In this document: in pieces, positions 1-9,224 of the stretch | How positions within the stretch are numbered: position 1 is the first letter of the stretch | Layout: each line of letters starts with the position of its first letter | Source of the DNA: Neofusicoccum parvum | Taxonomy: Eukaryota > Ascomycota > Dothideomycetes > Botryosphaeriales > Botryosphaeriaceae | Assembly: GCA_020912385.1 (NCBI GenBank) | Contig: CP087218.1 | Span: 868,001 to 932,000 of the forward strand | Direction of reading: 5' to 3' | Length of the DNA: 64,000 bases | Made by a program: the position numbers and the translations under genes | The notes under the pieces: generated by a model | The model's input: only the letters and a program-made list of their open reading frames with translations | The model's database searches: none | What the model was told of the DNA's origin: nothing

Positions 1-691
1 AGGACACCATATCGAAAGGTTTTGACGAATTGGAGCGCCACAAAAGCACCCTCACCCTCTGCGTCTTGGGCAATCTCGGCGGCTTGATTGAGCGAATTGA
101 CTCAAGGCTGGAGAGCGGCATTCCGGACCTCCAATACCAGGTGGAAAAGATCGAGAGAAGCCTCCGAACCTACTCTGGTATCACAAACGAGAGCCGAAGA
201 ATTAGGGACGGTCTCACCGGAACCACCATGCCACGCGCCGGAAGAGATCATGGCGTCGGTCAGGAGAGCAAAGAGGTACGAAAAGCCACAAAGTGACACC
301 ACAGACCCGTCGCTGATCCAAATGATAGCTTGCAATCATAGGCGCACGCGCTATTGATGATGGAGATGACGACTCCACGCTCGTAGCTTTGAGTCCGCAC
401 TCAACAGACCTGCAAGCCCTGGACGCCGAACAGCTCTCGATCGCCCAAGCCAACGAAGGAATAACGCAGAATCAGGACTCAAATGCCTCAGCCGAGACGC
501 GCATATACAAAAATAACGCAGCTTTTGAAGAATCTTCCCAGCTAAACGGTACTATCGGATCGCCCATGCCAGGAGAGCGTCGTATTGCTTACTCGCACTG
601 GAACAACAACAAATCAGGGGACCAGAGCAGACAAATCAACGGAGATATCCTCGACGCAAACTTTGCTTCACTTTTCTTCGTGAGGGGATGA
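1..691 (+). CDS. HRAM-type amyloid-motif protein A, 5' truncated by window edge
   Basis: The 3' part of a two-exon gene: exon <1-275, intron 276-328 (53 nt, donor GTACGA, acceptor TAG), last exon 329-691. The intron is phase 0 and sits at the same place as in the paralogue at 4601-5694. The visible N-terminal part (GFDELERHKSTLTLCVLG, then IERIDSRLE) matches residues of that paralogue, so it should carry the same helical N-terminal domain. The second exon ends in two repeats, YKNNAAFEESSQLNGTIG and HWNNNKSGDQSRQINGDIL, with the NG pairs 31 residues apart, then an aromatic tail ending in LFFVRG. In fungi such paired motifs (HET-s prion domain and related HRAMs) fold as amyloid and activate N-terminal death domains; that role is inferred here. 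The start codon lies outside the window. Confidence 0.75.
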
Positions 692-1701
692 GTTCTCAAG
701 AGGCGGCGTCTTCATACGGTCAACGATTTATGATCATGCATCGGTAGTGTTGTGCACAAACACAAGGAGCACGGCGTAGTCTTCCTTACTTCCGGATTTG
801 TACTTGTATATCTACGCAGCCATTTGTACTTCGTATCAAGCTGTTGCTCGCAACATAGGAAAGCTTCCACTAAAGAGCAGTGTTGTGTTCTTGAACTTTT
901 GTTCGTGGCGTCATCTCCAGCAGACGTTACAGGCACAGCCCTCCCACGCTACCAGAGCTCCGTTCGATGATATCACGTCCCCACCGCTGCCTTCCGACTA
1001 AGGGGAAATACGAACAAGATACCAGCCCCCTGTGGCTATGTAGAGGTGGCAAGGTATTGTGGCGCGTTGAGTGTGCCTTGCAGACTGAAGTGCGGTGTGG
1101 CAACGCGCTGGGAAGACCCCTGCGCCGCGCGGCTCATATTGGCCTCTGTCTGCCCCATCACCTTTTGAATTTGGGACGTGGCACACATACATACATAGGC
1201 TACCTCTTCACCCACTGAATAGCCTTATGGGAGAGTTTGATGGCTTCTAGTGTGCCGAAAAATCGAGTAAGCGCCAACAGTCGCCATCTCGTTCCTTACA
1301 TCTTGTTCCTGGCAAAAGCGGATACTGTCGTTGTTCCTGCTGGTACCTACGGATGTCAAGCTCCGCCTCATCTGTTGCTTCCCTTCAAGTCCCCAGCCCG
1401 TCGTGACTGTTGGTCACTAGCTACAGAAGGGGATTCGTGACAAGCTAAAAGCTTATGTCTGTGGTGACTATGTCGTATCAGGTGGTCTATTAGCACGGGA
1501 AGCTGTCGCGGCTGTGTAATAGTAGCGCGATCCTTCGTCTCTCATGTCAACATACCTTACTGCTGTCAAGGCATTCAGGCCACCGGCCTGCCATATGGCC
1601 CTTTGCCCCCCCTCCCCCCCCTTTAAATACGTTCCATGTGCTCGACCACTCGTATCCAGTACAACCTGCATCACTCCCTTGCGAGGTAACGCCAAATACC
1701 G
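692..1701. other. Gene-poor interval
   Basis: Several short overlapping ORFs occur on both strands, but none has protein-like composition or consistent splice signals. There is a pyrimidine-rich stretch with C runs around 1608-1622. I see no gene here. Confidence 0.5.
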
Positions 1702-1857
1702 ATGTCGACGTACCACGGTCATGGCCAAACAGCCGAGAGGAACACAGCTGGTGGGCAATCCAGGCAACTCAACGGGAATGCCTACGACGGGTTCGTGCCA
1801 CTGCAAACTCCCCACCACGCGCCGCGCTTCCGACCGCTTGCACACAAAGCCTCGTGA
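1702..1857 (+). pseudogene. Orphan HRAM-like repeat in a 51-codon ORF
   Basis: A short ORF that opens just after a stop codon and reads MSTYHGHGQTAE, then RNTAGGQSRQLNGNAYDGF, then ends at TGA. The second string fits the repeat found in the neighbouring amyloid-motif genes (compare GDQSRQINGDIL in gene A), but only one copy is present and no N-terminal domain is seen. It may be a decayed copy or an exon of an unresolved gene. The downstream sequence GTGAGA...CTAACA...ACAACAG resembles an intron but would be only about 28 nt. Confidence 0.4.
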
Positions 1858-2011
1858 GACCTAACACAGCTTTCACAACAGGTCCACATTCCTCACCTTG
1901 CCACACGCACTCGGGCTCAGCCAGCTGCACACCCACACCCACAACTTCAACGCCCACATCCACATCTACGTCATCCAAGTCCCCGGCCCCTCTCCATCGC
2001 AGCCTGCGCAC

Positions 2012-2383
2012 ATGTTCTTCATCCCTCACAGCTTCGACATCCCCGACGAAGACTCGGACACCGACTCCTCGTCCGACGAAGCGCCCACCTCCGCGCCGGA
2101 GCGAGCCGGCAGCGACGGGCTGCAGCCGCCGCCGCCGCCGCCACCCTCAGAGCAGCCTTCCGGGAGCGATGCCGCCGCGACCACCAGCCAGCCACGCGAA
2201 CCCCTCCCCCCGGCCGCCGGGGTGGTGAGGGTCAACACGGAGGTGCTTCGGGCTCTGACGGTCAGCCCCTTCGGCCGGTTCTGGACGCTGTTCGGCGTGT
2301 GCCCGTGGCGGCACTTTGCCGTGGCCATCGTGTTCATCCCACTCTTCACCACCGCGGCTTTTGGCTACGTTGTGCTGAGCTGA
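2012..2383 (+). CDS. Small acidic protein with C-terminal membrane anchor, hypothetical
   Basis: A 123-aa ORF. The start chosen is the ATG at 2012 (MFFIPHSFDIPDEDSD) rather than upstream in-frame ATGs, because the sequence before it is low-complexity and not protein-like. The N-terminal half is acidic and Ser/Pro-rich (DEDSDTDSSSDE, then a run of seven prolines). The last 24 residues are hydrophobic (HFAVAIVFIPLFTTAAFGYV), as in a tail-anchored protein. I do not recognise a family. The strongest support is the combination of an acidic region with a clean C-terminal transmembrane segment; it could still be a chance ORF in GC-rich DNA. Confidence 0.45.
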   Translation: MFFIPHSFDIPDEDSDTDSSSDEAPTSAPERAGSDGLQPPPPPPPSEQPSGSDAAATTSQPREPLPPAAGVVRVNTEVLRALTVSPFGRFWTLFGVCPWRHFAVAIVFIPLFTTAAFGYVVLS

Positions 2384-2955
2384 GCGGTAGAGCGGTGCGG
2401 CGTTGTGGCGTTCGACTTTTGTCGGCGGCTGCGCGCGCGCGTCTCGGAAATGTGCCGGGTGTTGGGAGAAGGGTGTCTGCAGACAGCTGCAGGAAGAGTT
2501 CATCATTGCGAGTGATGATCACTGGGAAGGATGTAAATAACAGTTGCGGGGGTGATGCCTTGACTTGTACATAATGATTGCAGTGGGTTGGATGAGTTCA
2601 GCCTCTCTGGAGCAAGGCGTCCGCGTGCGTTCACATGGCGGCATAGATTTGTTTTCAAGCGTTGTTTGTCTGATTCCAGTTTCAATTCCAAATATGTCAT
2701 TCACCGTAATAGAGATTCACTTGAGGGAACCCAAAGTCCATCCTCCTTCCTCCATCAAAAATCCCAGACTCGCAATGAGAGAATTCAGGTTAGTGCCCTT
2801 GCTACCATCGAGAGACGAACTCAATCCACCCCAGGCGCAGAAGAACGACCTTATGGGCCTGGTTTCGGGTTTTGTTGAGGGTTCTGCCAACCTGCCGGTG
2901 GGTTGATCGGGAAGTTGGTAGTTTTGTTCGGTGGAGACTGGTGTGGTTGGGATTG
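2384..2955. other. Intergenic, nothing recognised
   Basis: Between the small membrane-anchor ORF and the 3' end of the minus-strand proline-rich gene. Only short ORFs without domain signatures are seen; it probably holds the two 3' ends. Confidence 0.5.
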
Positions 2956-3681
2956 CTAGGGACTGTTGCGGTTATTGAAGAACCCGTCTGGCACTCTGGG
3001 GGTGCTGCCATTCAGCTGACTACCCGCGCCTCCTACATGGTTGTCGGCATAGTCCCTCGGGAACATTGGTTGAGCCCCGACGTTGCCATTGATCTGATTA
3101 CCTTGGTCAATCACCGTGTTCCTATTATAGCTGTCCCTATTCACATGAGACTCCGTGGATCTGGTGAGATGAGCGCCCGGATAAGGCTTCGTCCCAAATT
3201 GAATCTGCAGGCTTGGGTTTTGGGATATCTGTTGTGGATTCTGGTGTCCTGAAGGCGACACGGGACCCTGTACTGCGGATGGTACAGGAAACTGTCCCGC
3301 AGGAGGAATAGGAGAATTTCCTGCAGGAGGAACAGAAAACTGTCCTGCGGGAGGAGCAGGAAACTGTCTTGGAGGAGGAGCAGGAAACTGTCCTGGAGGA
3401 GTAGCAGGAAACTGTCCTGGGGAGGTGATAGGAAGTTTTCCTGCCGGCGGCACAGCGAACTGTCCTTTAGGTGTTGGCTGAGGAGTAGGGAGTCCTCTTC
3501 CGCCAGGGGGCCACCCGCTTGGTTGTTGCTCGTTGTTCATCTCGGTGAAATCGTTCTCTGGCGGTTGGGGCTGCGAAATGAGTCAGTACAGTTCCCGAAG
3601 TTATAGAAGTTATGGATTCACCCAAGGTCTGCCTGATATGACGGTTGATGGCTTCAATTTCCCAGGTCTGCCCCCAGCCAT
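2956..3681 (-). CDS. Proline-rich octapeptide-repeat protein with paired HRAM-type motifs
   Basis: Two exons: 3681-3622 and 3570-2956, with a 51-nt intron (donor GTGAATCC, branch CTGAC, acceptor TTTCGCAG), phase 0. The product is 224 aa and starts MAGGRPGKLKPSTV. Residues about 56-119 are eight tandem octapeptides of type GQFPAPPA. The C-terminus carries two amyloid-type repeats, YNRNTVIDQGNQINGNVG (about 169-186) and YADNHVGGAGSQLNGS (about 194-210), with NG pairs 26 residues apart, and ends Asn-rich (GFFNNRNSP). No helical death domain is present. A Pro-rich spacer joined to an HRAM-like pair is an architecture I do not know; it might act as an adaptor, a decoy or a cell-wall/scaffold protein. 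The splice structure is good; the function is inference. Confidence 0.6.
3274..3465 (-). repeat. 24-bp minisatellite, eight units, coding for octapeptides
   Basis: Eight consecutive 24-bp units inside the proline-rich gene. Translated units include GQFAVPPA, GKLPITSP, GQFPATPP, GQFPAPPP, RQFPAPPA, GQFSVPPA, GNSPIPPA and GQFPVPSA. Units differ at several positions but keep length and frame, as expected of an expanding coding minisatellite whose copy number may vary between strains. Confidence 0.85.
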
Positions 3682-4600
3682 GGCTACTATGGTCCATCAT
3701 TTATCATGACCTGATAGCAGGAGCCGCATATTCAGCTGTGATTATAGGCAAAAGTGTGCAGAAAGTGGCTGAATGACCCCTCCAAATGTGTGTTCTCACA
3801 TGTCCTTCCGCAAGGTTGGCCATCAGCAATTAAATGCGTACTCGGGCCGATTGGATAGAGACTGCGTCGATAAGACGGCAAGACCGAATAGTGATGTTTC
3901 TTTTCGACTCTAGCACTCAGCTCGGAAGCAGTGCCACTACCTATGGAGTTGCGTGGTCGTACAAAAGTCACAACCCTGGAGGTTAATGATCCGAGAATGG
4001 GGGTTTGTTCCGTTCGGAAGGTCGTTTGTGCGTGCTGCAGCTTCAAGGGAAAGAAGGCGTTTGACCTGCGGCGATCGGGAGATGTGTGATAGACATTGGG
4101 GCGCAGTCAGGCTGAAGTTCAGCCTTGCGGTGAAGTGAAGCGATGCGGCTGAGAAGCTGCGGATAACTTCCTTGATATGTGATAAATAACCTAAGCGACG
4201 TCAGCGTGACACGCCGAGAGCTCGTTTCGAGGCATGCATGGTCAGTCATTGCATTGCATGCTCAGCGTACACCTGTTTCAAGCGTTATGCATGCTCGGCT
4301 TTGGATTCGGCAAATTACCTGCCAGTTCATAGGCACACGACCCCGCACGCAAAATAATGTCTCTCCGCCTTGCGGCACAGGTTATCGTATCCCAACAATC
4401 CCTCTTCCTGTTTCGCCTCGTTAATCCGGCAATCGCGGCGATTGGTATTGTGATTTCGCAGCAAGGCGTCCTTCACAGCGTAACACAAGAAGAGCTCTGA
4501 TTCGCTGCGCCAGCACACCGTAAAAAAGAAGTGGCGGCGCCTCCCATCTGATTCCAATGTAGCTTCCGTCTCCCCTCGCCCCGCAAACACCGAAGGGGCC
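3682..4600. other. Divergent upstream region of two amyloid-motif genes
   Basis: A 919-bp region between the start of the minus-strand proline-rich gene and the plus-strand effector-like gene at 4601. ORFs here are short and unconvincing. It probably holds both promoters, which would allow co-regulation; no specific operator was identified. Confidence 0.4.
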
Positions 4601-5694
4601 ATGTCAGGCATTGAGGCTATCGGAGCCATCGCCAGCATTTCACAGCTCGTTCAGTACTCAGCAACTCTCATTTACAAGCTCTATGAGTTATACCGGGATG
4701 TCGAACAGTCCGGAGAGCGCTACTGTCGTTACAAAGAGCAGATCAACCAACTCATCAAGATAGCACGCCTGGTCGAGTCCTTAGAAGAAGTATTGCGGTC
4801 CGAAATTGTTGCCACGCACGTCCAGGCCCTCATCAAGACTACCGAGAACATCGACAAAGCTCTTAGGCAAGGATATGTCGGAGATATGTCGAAAAAATGG
4901 AAGAAATGTCTTAAAGCCTGGCAGTGGAGCAAGGCTGAGGAAGCCATCCTTCGGGGCTTTGAAGAGCTTGAGCGCGACAAAAGCTGCCTTACCCTGTGCA
5001 TTCTCGGCACGTACGGGAGCCTGATAACGCGGATAGATAAAAACCTGGAGGACGGCCTCCCTCAGATCCAGAGTCAAGTTGGCGCTCTCGACCGAACACT
5101 GAGGACTTGTACCGGGCTTGTCGAAGAAGGCCGCAAAATTGGAAACAGCCCTCACACTATTTTTAGTTCTTACTGCTCGAGTCGGAAGTGCAAAAAGATG
5201 CACAAAGCCAGCGGGGACAACAAAGAGGTACGTATATGTCTTTCTTTGCCGATTCTGCAATTATTGACGTACTGTAGCTCGTGATCCTTGGAGCGCGAGC
5301 CATTCAAGCGAAACCGAATAACTCGACCAGCGACAATCACCCTCAAACCCCCAGCACGGACGAATGCTCTGAGAAGCTCGCCGATTCCGGGGTCCTCGTT
5401 CAAACCCCCACCAGCGCCTACGGAGACAGCGATAGCGGATACTGCGCACTCTCCGAAGGCACTCTGACGAACGAGCGTTCTCCACCAACTCGATCGTGGT
5501 CAGAGAACACGGCCTTCGACGACGCCATTCAAATCAACGGTTGCGTTGGGAAGAAGGATGCGGTGGAGGATTCAATCACCAGATGCCAATGGAGCAATAA
5601 CGAGGCTCGGGGCCAAAGCAACCAAGTGAACGGGGAGGTCCTGGACACGAGCTTCGCCGCCGTCTTCTTCTCACGTAAGACGGTGGATGCTTGA
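4601..5694 (+). CDS. HeLo-like/SesA-type N-domain protein with C-terminal HRAM-type pair (protein B)
   Basis: Two exons, 4601-5227 and 5278-5694, with a 50-nt phase-0 intron (GTACGT...TTATTGACGTACTGTAG); 347 aa. The N-terminus MSGIEAIGAIASISQLVQYS is a hydrophobic, small-residue-rich helix of the kind that opens HeLo-like (HELL) and SesA domains. A predicted helical bundle follows to about residue 190 (ERYCRYKEQINQLIKIARLV, ELERDKSCLTLCILG). A Ser/Thr-rich linker leads to repeats WSENTAFDDAIQINGCVG (about 283-300) and CQWSNNEARGQSNQVNGEVL (about 312-331), NG pairs 31 residues apart, then DTSFAAVFFSRK. In known systems an NLR with a matching N-terminal motif templates the C-terminal amyloid, and the N-domain then permeabilises membranes. 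That activity is inferred by family resemblance; the exact N-domain family needs a profile search. Confidence 0.75.
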
Positions 5695-6544
5695 CGCAAC
5701 TGTGGCTTCAGCTTCTCCACCAAGCACGATCTCCGAATGACAGAGAGAGAACTCCCCAGGAGCTCGATATCTGCTGCTCACTGTCAATTTCACACCCTCC
5801 TTTGCGGTGGCTCTTTTGGATTCACGTCACAATTCTTAATTTTATCATGGTGCACGTTCAAACACTGCGGGATTGGAGTTACAATTAGCATGGTTGAATA
5901 AACCTACTATTTTCAGCCTTGCCTGAAACTGCGTGATTTCAACGTCTGACCACCTTATCACGACGCCAAGCTGACCGGAAGGCAAAAAGGCAATCAAGAG
6001 GATTGGCAAGGCTCTTTTATGACACCCTGGGGTTACAACGAGGCTTTTCACAAGGCATACTCATGCACGTGGGCGTTTTGAGAAAGCAATTGATGCCAAT
6101 GGCACTATGCTGCGTGCACAGCAGGGTGAGATGGACGAGGCTGAGACGTCAGGCGTGAACGCATGGGGGCCGGGCCGGGCGGGATGCAGCCGCGGCTGAT
6201 GCACATCAGCACAAGCGAGGCGTTTTTCCAGTGGGTCAGGCCGCCGTTCAAACCAGGATCAAGGCGTCGATCATCGGTCTCGTGGTATAGCCAGTTGCGG
6301 TTCTGGTTTTGAGCCGATTGCTGTCTGCAAGCCTGGAAATTGCTTGCTTACAATTGCATGACGACGAGTACGGTTTTCACACTGTGGGTTTACCAAGAAC
6401 TTTGTGGAGTAACAATTTCTTTATAATATTACCGGCAAAGCCATACATTGAGAAATAAATGAACCTGATGTTGTTCCGAGGACTAAGTGTCCCTCGTGGA
6501 TGCGTAATCAACGACTATTGGATGCTTCGTGTCCGGAGGTTCCA
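5695..6544. other. Intergenic between convergent amyloid-motif genes
   Basis: An 850-bp, fairly AT-rich spacer. No ORF with domain-like composition and no further copy of the N-N...Q-x-N-G motif was found on either strand. Confidence 0.45.
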
Positions 6545-6907
6545 TCAACCTTGCATGAACAGGCAAGGAAAAACACTCGCGTCAAGAATGTCGCCGTTTA
6601 TTTGTTTGCCGTCATTGCCTGAATGATTATTGGTCCACTTGGAGTGCGAAAAGTAGGGATCCGTCGCCTTGTAGGTGCCAATATTACCGTTTAGCTGAAA
6701 AGCACCGTCAGACGCAGTATTATTCTTGTACTCTCGGATTGGCTGAGACAGAGAACTTGGCTTTTTATCGACATGCAACCCGCTGCAGGTCAAAGCTTTC
6801 TCTTCAGTCTCACCGTTGCGCAGCTTTGCTTGGCTCTGTAGGCCAACCTTGCGTGGTGTCGACCGTTGGAAATAATCTCCCTCGAGATCCGCGGAAAATG
6901 TGGTCAT
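6545..6907 (-). CDS. Short HRAM-type protein (C), intact C-terminal exon of a decayed paralogue
   Basis: A 120-aa ORF from ATG at 6907. It ends with repeats YKNNTASDGAFQLNGNIG and SKWTNNHSGNDGKQINGDIL (NG pairs 31 residues apart), then DASVFPCLFMQG. The layout is the same as the last exon of proteins A and B. Directly upstream is an acceptor-like site (CTAAC...CGTTACAG), but the joined frame meets a TAG just before this ATG. The exon is therefore either expressed alone as a motif-only protein or is the surviving part of a pseudogene. The motif pair has no stop or frameshift. Confidence 0.5.
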   Translation of the reverse strand: MTTFSADLEGDYFQRSTPRKVGLQSQAKLRNGETEEKALTCSGLHVDKKPSSLSQPIREYKNNTASDGAFQLNGNIGTYKATDPYFSHSKWTNNHSGNDGKQINGDILDASVFPCLFMQG

Positions 6908-7422
6908 GATCTACGTATTGACGCTGATTTTTGACTGTAACGCAAGTTAGCAACCCATGAAATATAGGTTGCGGTTTCTTCCGAGAATGATTTCTCGCCC
7001 AAGGGCTGGCGTTCATACCTCCTTTTTTTTCGAATGTGTGTTTCCTTGAAGTGTTATTTGTCTGCAGGCAGACGACTGGCAAGAGCAGAGGTCTTCTGCG
7101 TCTGAGGCTCCGGTAGTTGCTCGTAGGTTCGTCTCGAAATTTCCAACCTTGACTGGAGGTCTTGAAGGGTATTATCAAGCTTTGAATCAATCACCGAGAT
7201 GGTGCTGCCCTAATTAAATAAAACATAGGAGGCAAGGATGATTTGGATCTGCTTCAAGGCCTTCGATCCCTTCATAGCCTTTCGGGACTCGAGGCTTATA
7301 AAAGGAGAGAAATCACCCCATACGTTTGGTGAGAGCGTAGTACAAATGGAGACTTCGCTAGGGTACGCATAAGCGCCAGAACAAGAGAGCCTAGAGCTGA
7401 GTCGAATGAAAGGATTTGCCAT
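6908..7422 (-). pseudogene. Decayed N-terminal domain of an HRAM-type gene
   Basis: The minus strand upstream of the ORF at 6545-6907 still resembles proteins A and B. GSTISVIDSKLDNTLQDLQS matches GSLITRIDKNLEDGLPQIQS of protein B, and a shifted frame reads KGYEGIEGLEADP against RGFEELERDKS. In-frame stops (TAG before GSTISV, TAA after LPADK, TAG before the downstream ATG) and a frame change break it. A donor-like GGAG|GTATGA and acceptor CGTTACAG remain at the expected intron position. The N-terminal death-domain part is thus very likely non-functional. Confidence 0.55.
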
Positions 7423-8615
7423 TGCGCGATAAAGATACTACGTTCGGGCGGTGAGTGCTGCGGGATGGTCAGAACATGCCCAACAGCTACCCTCTGTGTT
7501 CTCTCTTTGTAAGATGGCAAATGTCGGCGCAGAACACAGCGTCGGGCAACCAAGCGTCCAGTGCGACGTGAGCGGCAGGCGTCGACGAACTTATCAGGCA
7601 TCGGTAATCTCATGGCGTGGCTGGCGAGGCTGAGAAGTCCAGATGCCGGCGGCACCTGCCGATGGATCAGGTTGATAACTGTGGGTGCCTCGAAAGCCAG
7701 GCTAATTGGCAGGAGCTGTGTTTGCCTCGTTAAGGCAGAAGGTCAGATGGCGAGGGCGGATTGTGCACTGGCCACATTCGTCGGCAAAGGGTGGCTCTCC
7801 AGCCAAGTTTGGCCAGCAGAGCCTCCCTCTTCACGAGCCGACCGCCTTCCCGTTTACGCAGCCTTGCTCTTGTAACATCGTCGCCATCACCCCGCACGAT
7901 TTTTCCATGGGCGTCTCGATCGATCGCGGCCTCTCGGTGGCCCATATCACCACCGCCATGTGTCCGACCGCCCTGAAAGTTGTGTAACCGTCTCCGTGCC
8001 GCAACCCGGGAGCTGCGCATACTGGGTGTCGTGCTGCGGCTCGGAATCAAAAGAGCAAGGGTTGCGTTGTGCGATAAGCACAGAAGTCTATCATGCAGCC
8101 GTCCAACACGCAGCATGACTTGTTGCCTTCAACCTCCTGCGAGCCCTCTACAGCCAACGATGGGACCATCTCGCTTGCCGTTTGATAGCCGAGGCGTGGC
8201 AGCCATGCGTGTTCGCTACGAATCGAGGGCCAGGCGTGAGATTGCAAGGAGCTGGTTGCTGCCCAAACCACAAGCCCATGCTCTTGCAGTCCCAGTCATG
8301 AACAATGGTCAATCGATATCTGCAGTTGATGGCTGTCCATGTGGTTCTCTGCGTATGGACCGCAGCAAGAAAGCCACACCGCTGCCTTCTTTTTCCCGCA
8401 GTATCTGACATTGCGGCTCTTCTCGCAGCTCAATGATAAATAGAGAAGCCGGTTGGTGTTTGGAATGAAAAGAACAGTGGCAGTCCCAACTCGAAAACTA
8501 AATTGACAGAAAGCCAGGGCCCATTTTCCTCATCCAAGTAAGTGGTCTATCCCTCCCTCTACCGTTTCGGCAAGCTGAAAATAAGTGCTTCCGAAAAAGT
8601 CAGCTTTTTGAATCA
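7423..8615. other. Intergenic, nothing recognised
   Basis: Overlapping ORFs of 70-140 codons occur in several frames with no family resemblance and low-complexity composition. It presumably holds the 5' regions of the decayed gene and of the gene at 8616. Confidence 0.45.
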
Positions 8616-9020
8616 ATGCAGAGCTGGAAAGACGATAGGAGAAAAAGAGTGGAAGTGACTCAAGCGATGCAGAATAAAGCAAGCTCCTCAAGCCCTGGAG
8701 CTTTAAGCTTGACGGGAGCGCCCGCTCAGCCTGAGACGGCAGGCACCGTGACCTCTGGACGCCAGAATACCAGCACAAACACTACTCGCGAATGGGACAA
8801 AAATCGCAACAACGGACCCGGCACCCTGGTCAATGGAGGCTTTGGTGCACCCAAGCAAGGTGCCCAGCTGCAGGGCGGAAAATGGGTCGAAAACGACAAC
8901 GAAGCTGGGGGCCTTCTGGTGAACGGCGATATCAATGACACAGAGAGGTTTCCACTTCATTCAACAAGCAAGAACAACAAGTCTGAGGATTCTATCTCCA
9001 AGCCCGAGCCTGATAAGTGA
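8616..9020 (+). CDS. Short HRAM-type protein D without a helical death domain
   Basis: A single-exon 134-aa ORF. A basic start (MQSWKDDRRKRVEV) and a Ser/Thr/Pro-rich linker precede the repeats EWDKNRNNGPGTLVNGGFG and KWVENDNEAGGLLVNGDIND, NG pairs 30 residues apart. The motif is more divergent than in A-C: V or L replaces the usual Q before [ILV]-N-G, but the Trp, the Asn pair and the NGD ending are kept. The tail is Ser/Lys/Asp-rich. A possible intron upstream (GTAAGTGG near 8537) could add an N-terminal exon, but no domain is visible there. It may be a motif-only regulator or decoy, or half of a signalling pair whose partner is elsewhere. Confidence 0.6.
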   Translation: MQSWKDDRRKRVEVTQAMQNKASSSSPGALSLTGAPAQPETAGTVTSGRQNTSTNTTREWDKNRNNGPGTLVNGGFGAPKQGAQLQGGKWVENDNEAGGLLVNGDINDTERFPLHSTSKNNKSEDSISKPEPDK

Positions 9021-9224
9021 TACCGTGGGGTGATCAACGACCCACGGTTCCTTACTCTACGCAGTATCAATTGGACCAAATTGAAGTCTTTTCAATACTA
9101 GAAATATGGGTTTAAAGTGATTTGAAATTGGTTTGCTCCAGAGCTAGCCACAATTTCTACAATTGTATCATGGTTGCAACTTGCTGTACTCCCCCACGTT
9201 TCTCTTGCTGGTGAACATAGTTAT

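Noticed and set aside
1866..1884. 28-nt intron-like sequence joining the orphan repeat to the ORF at 2012
   Set aside because: Shorter than any plausible fungal intron, and the downstream frame is low-complexity.
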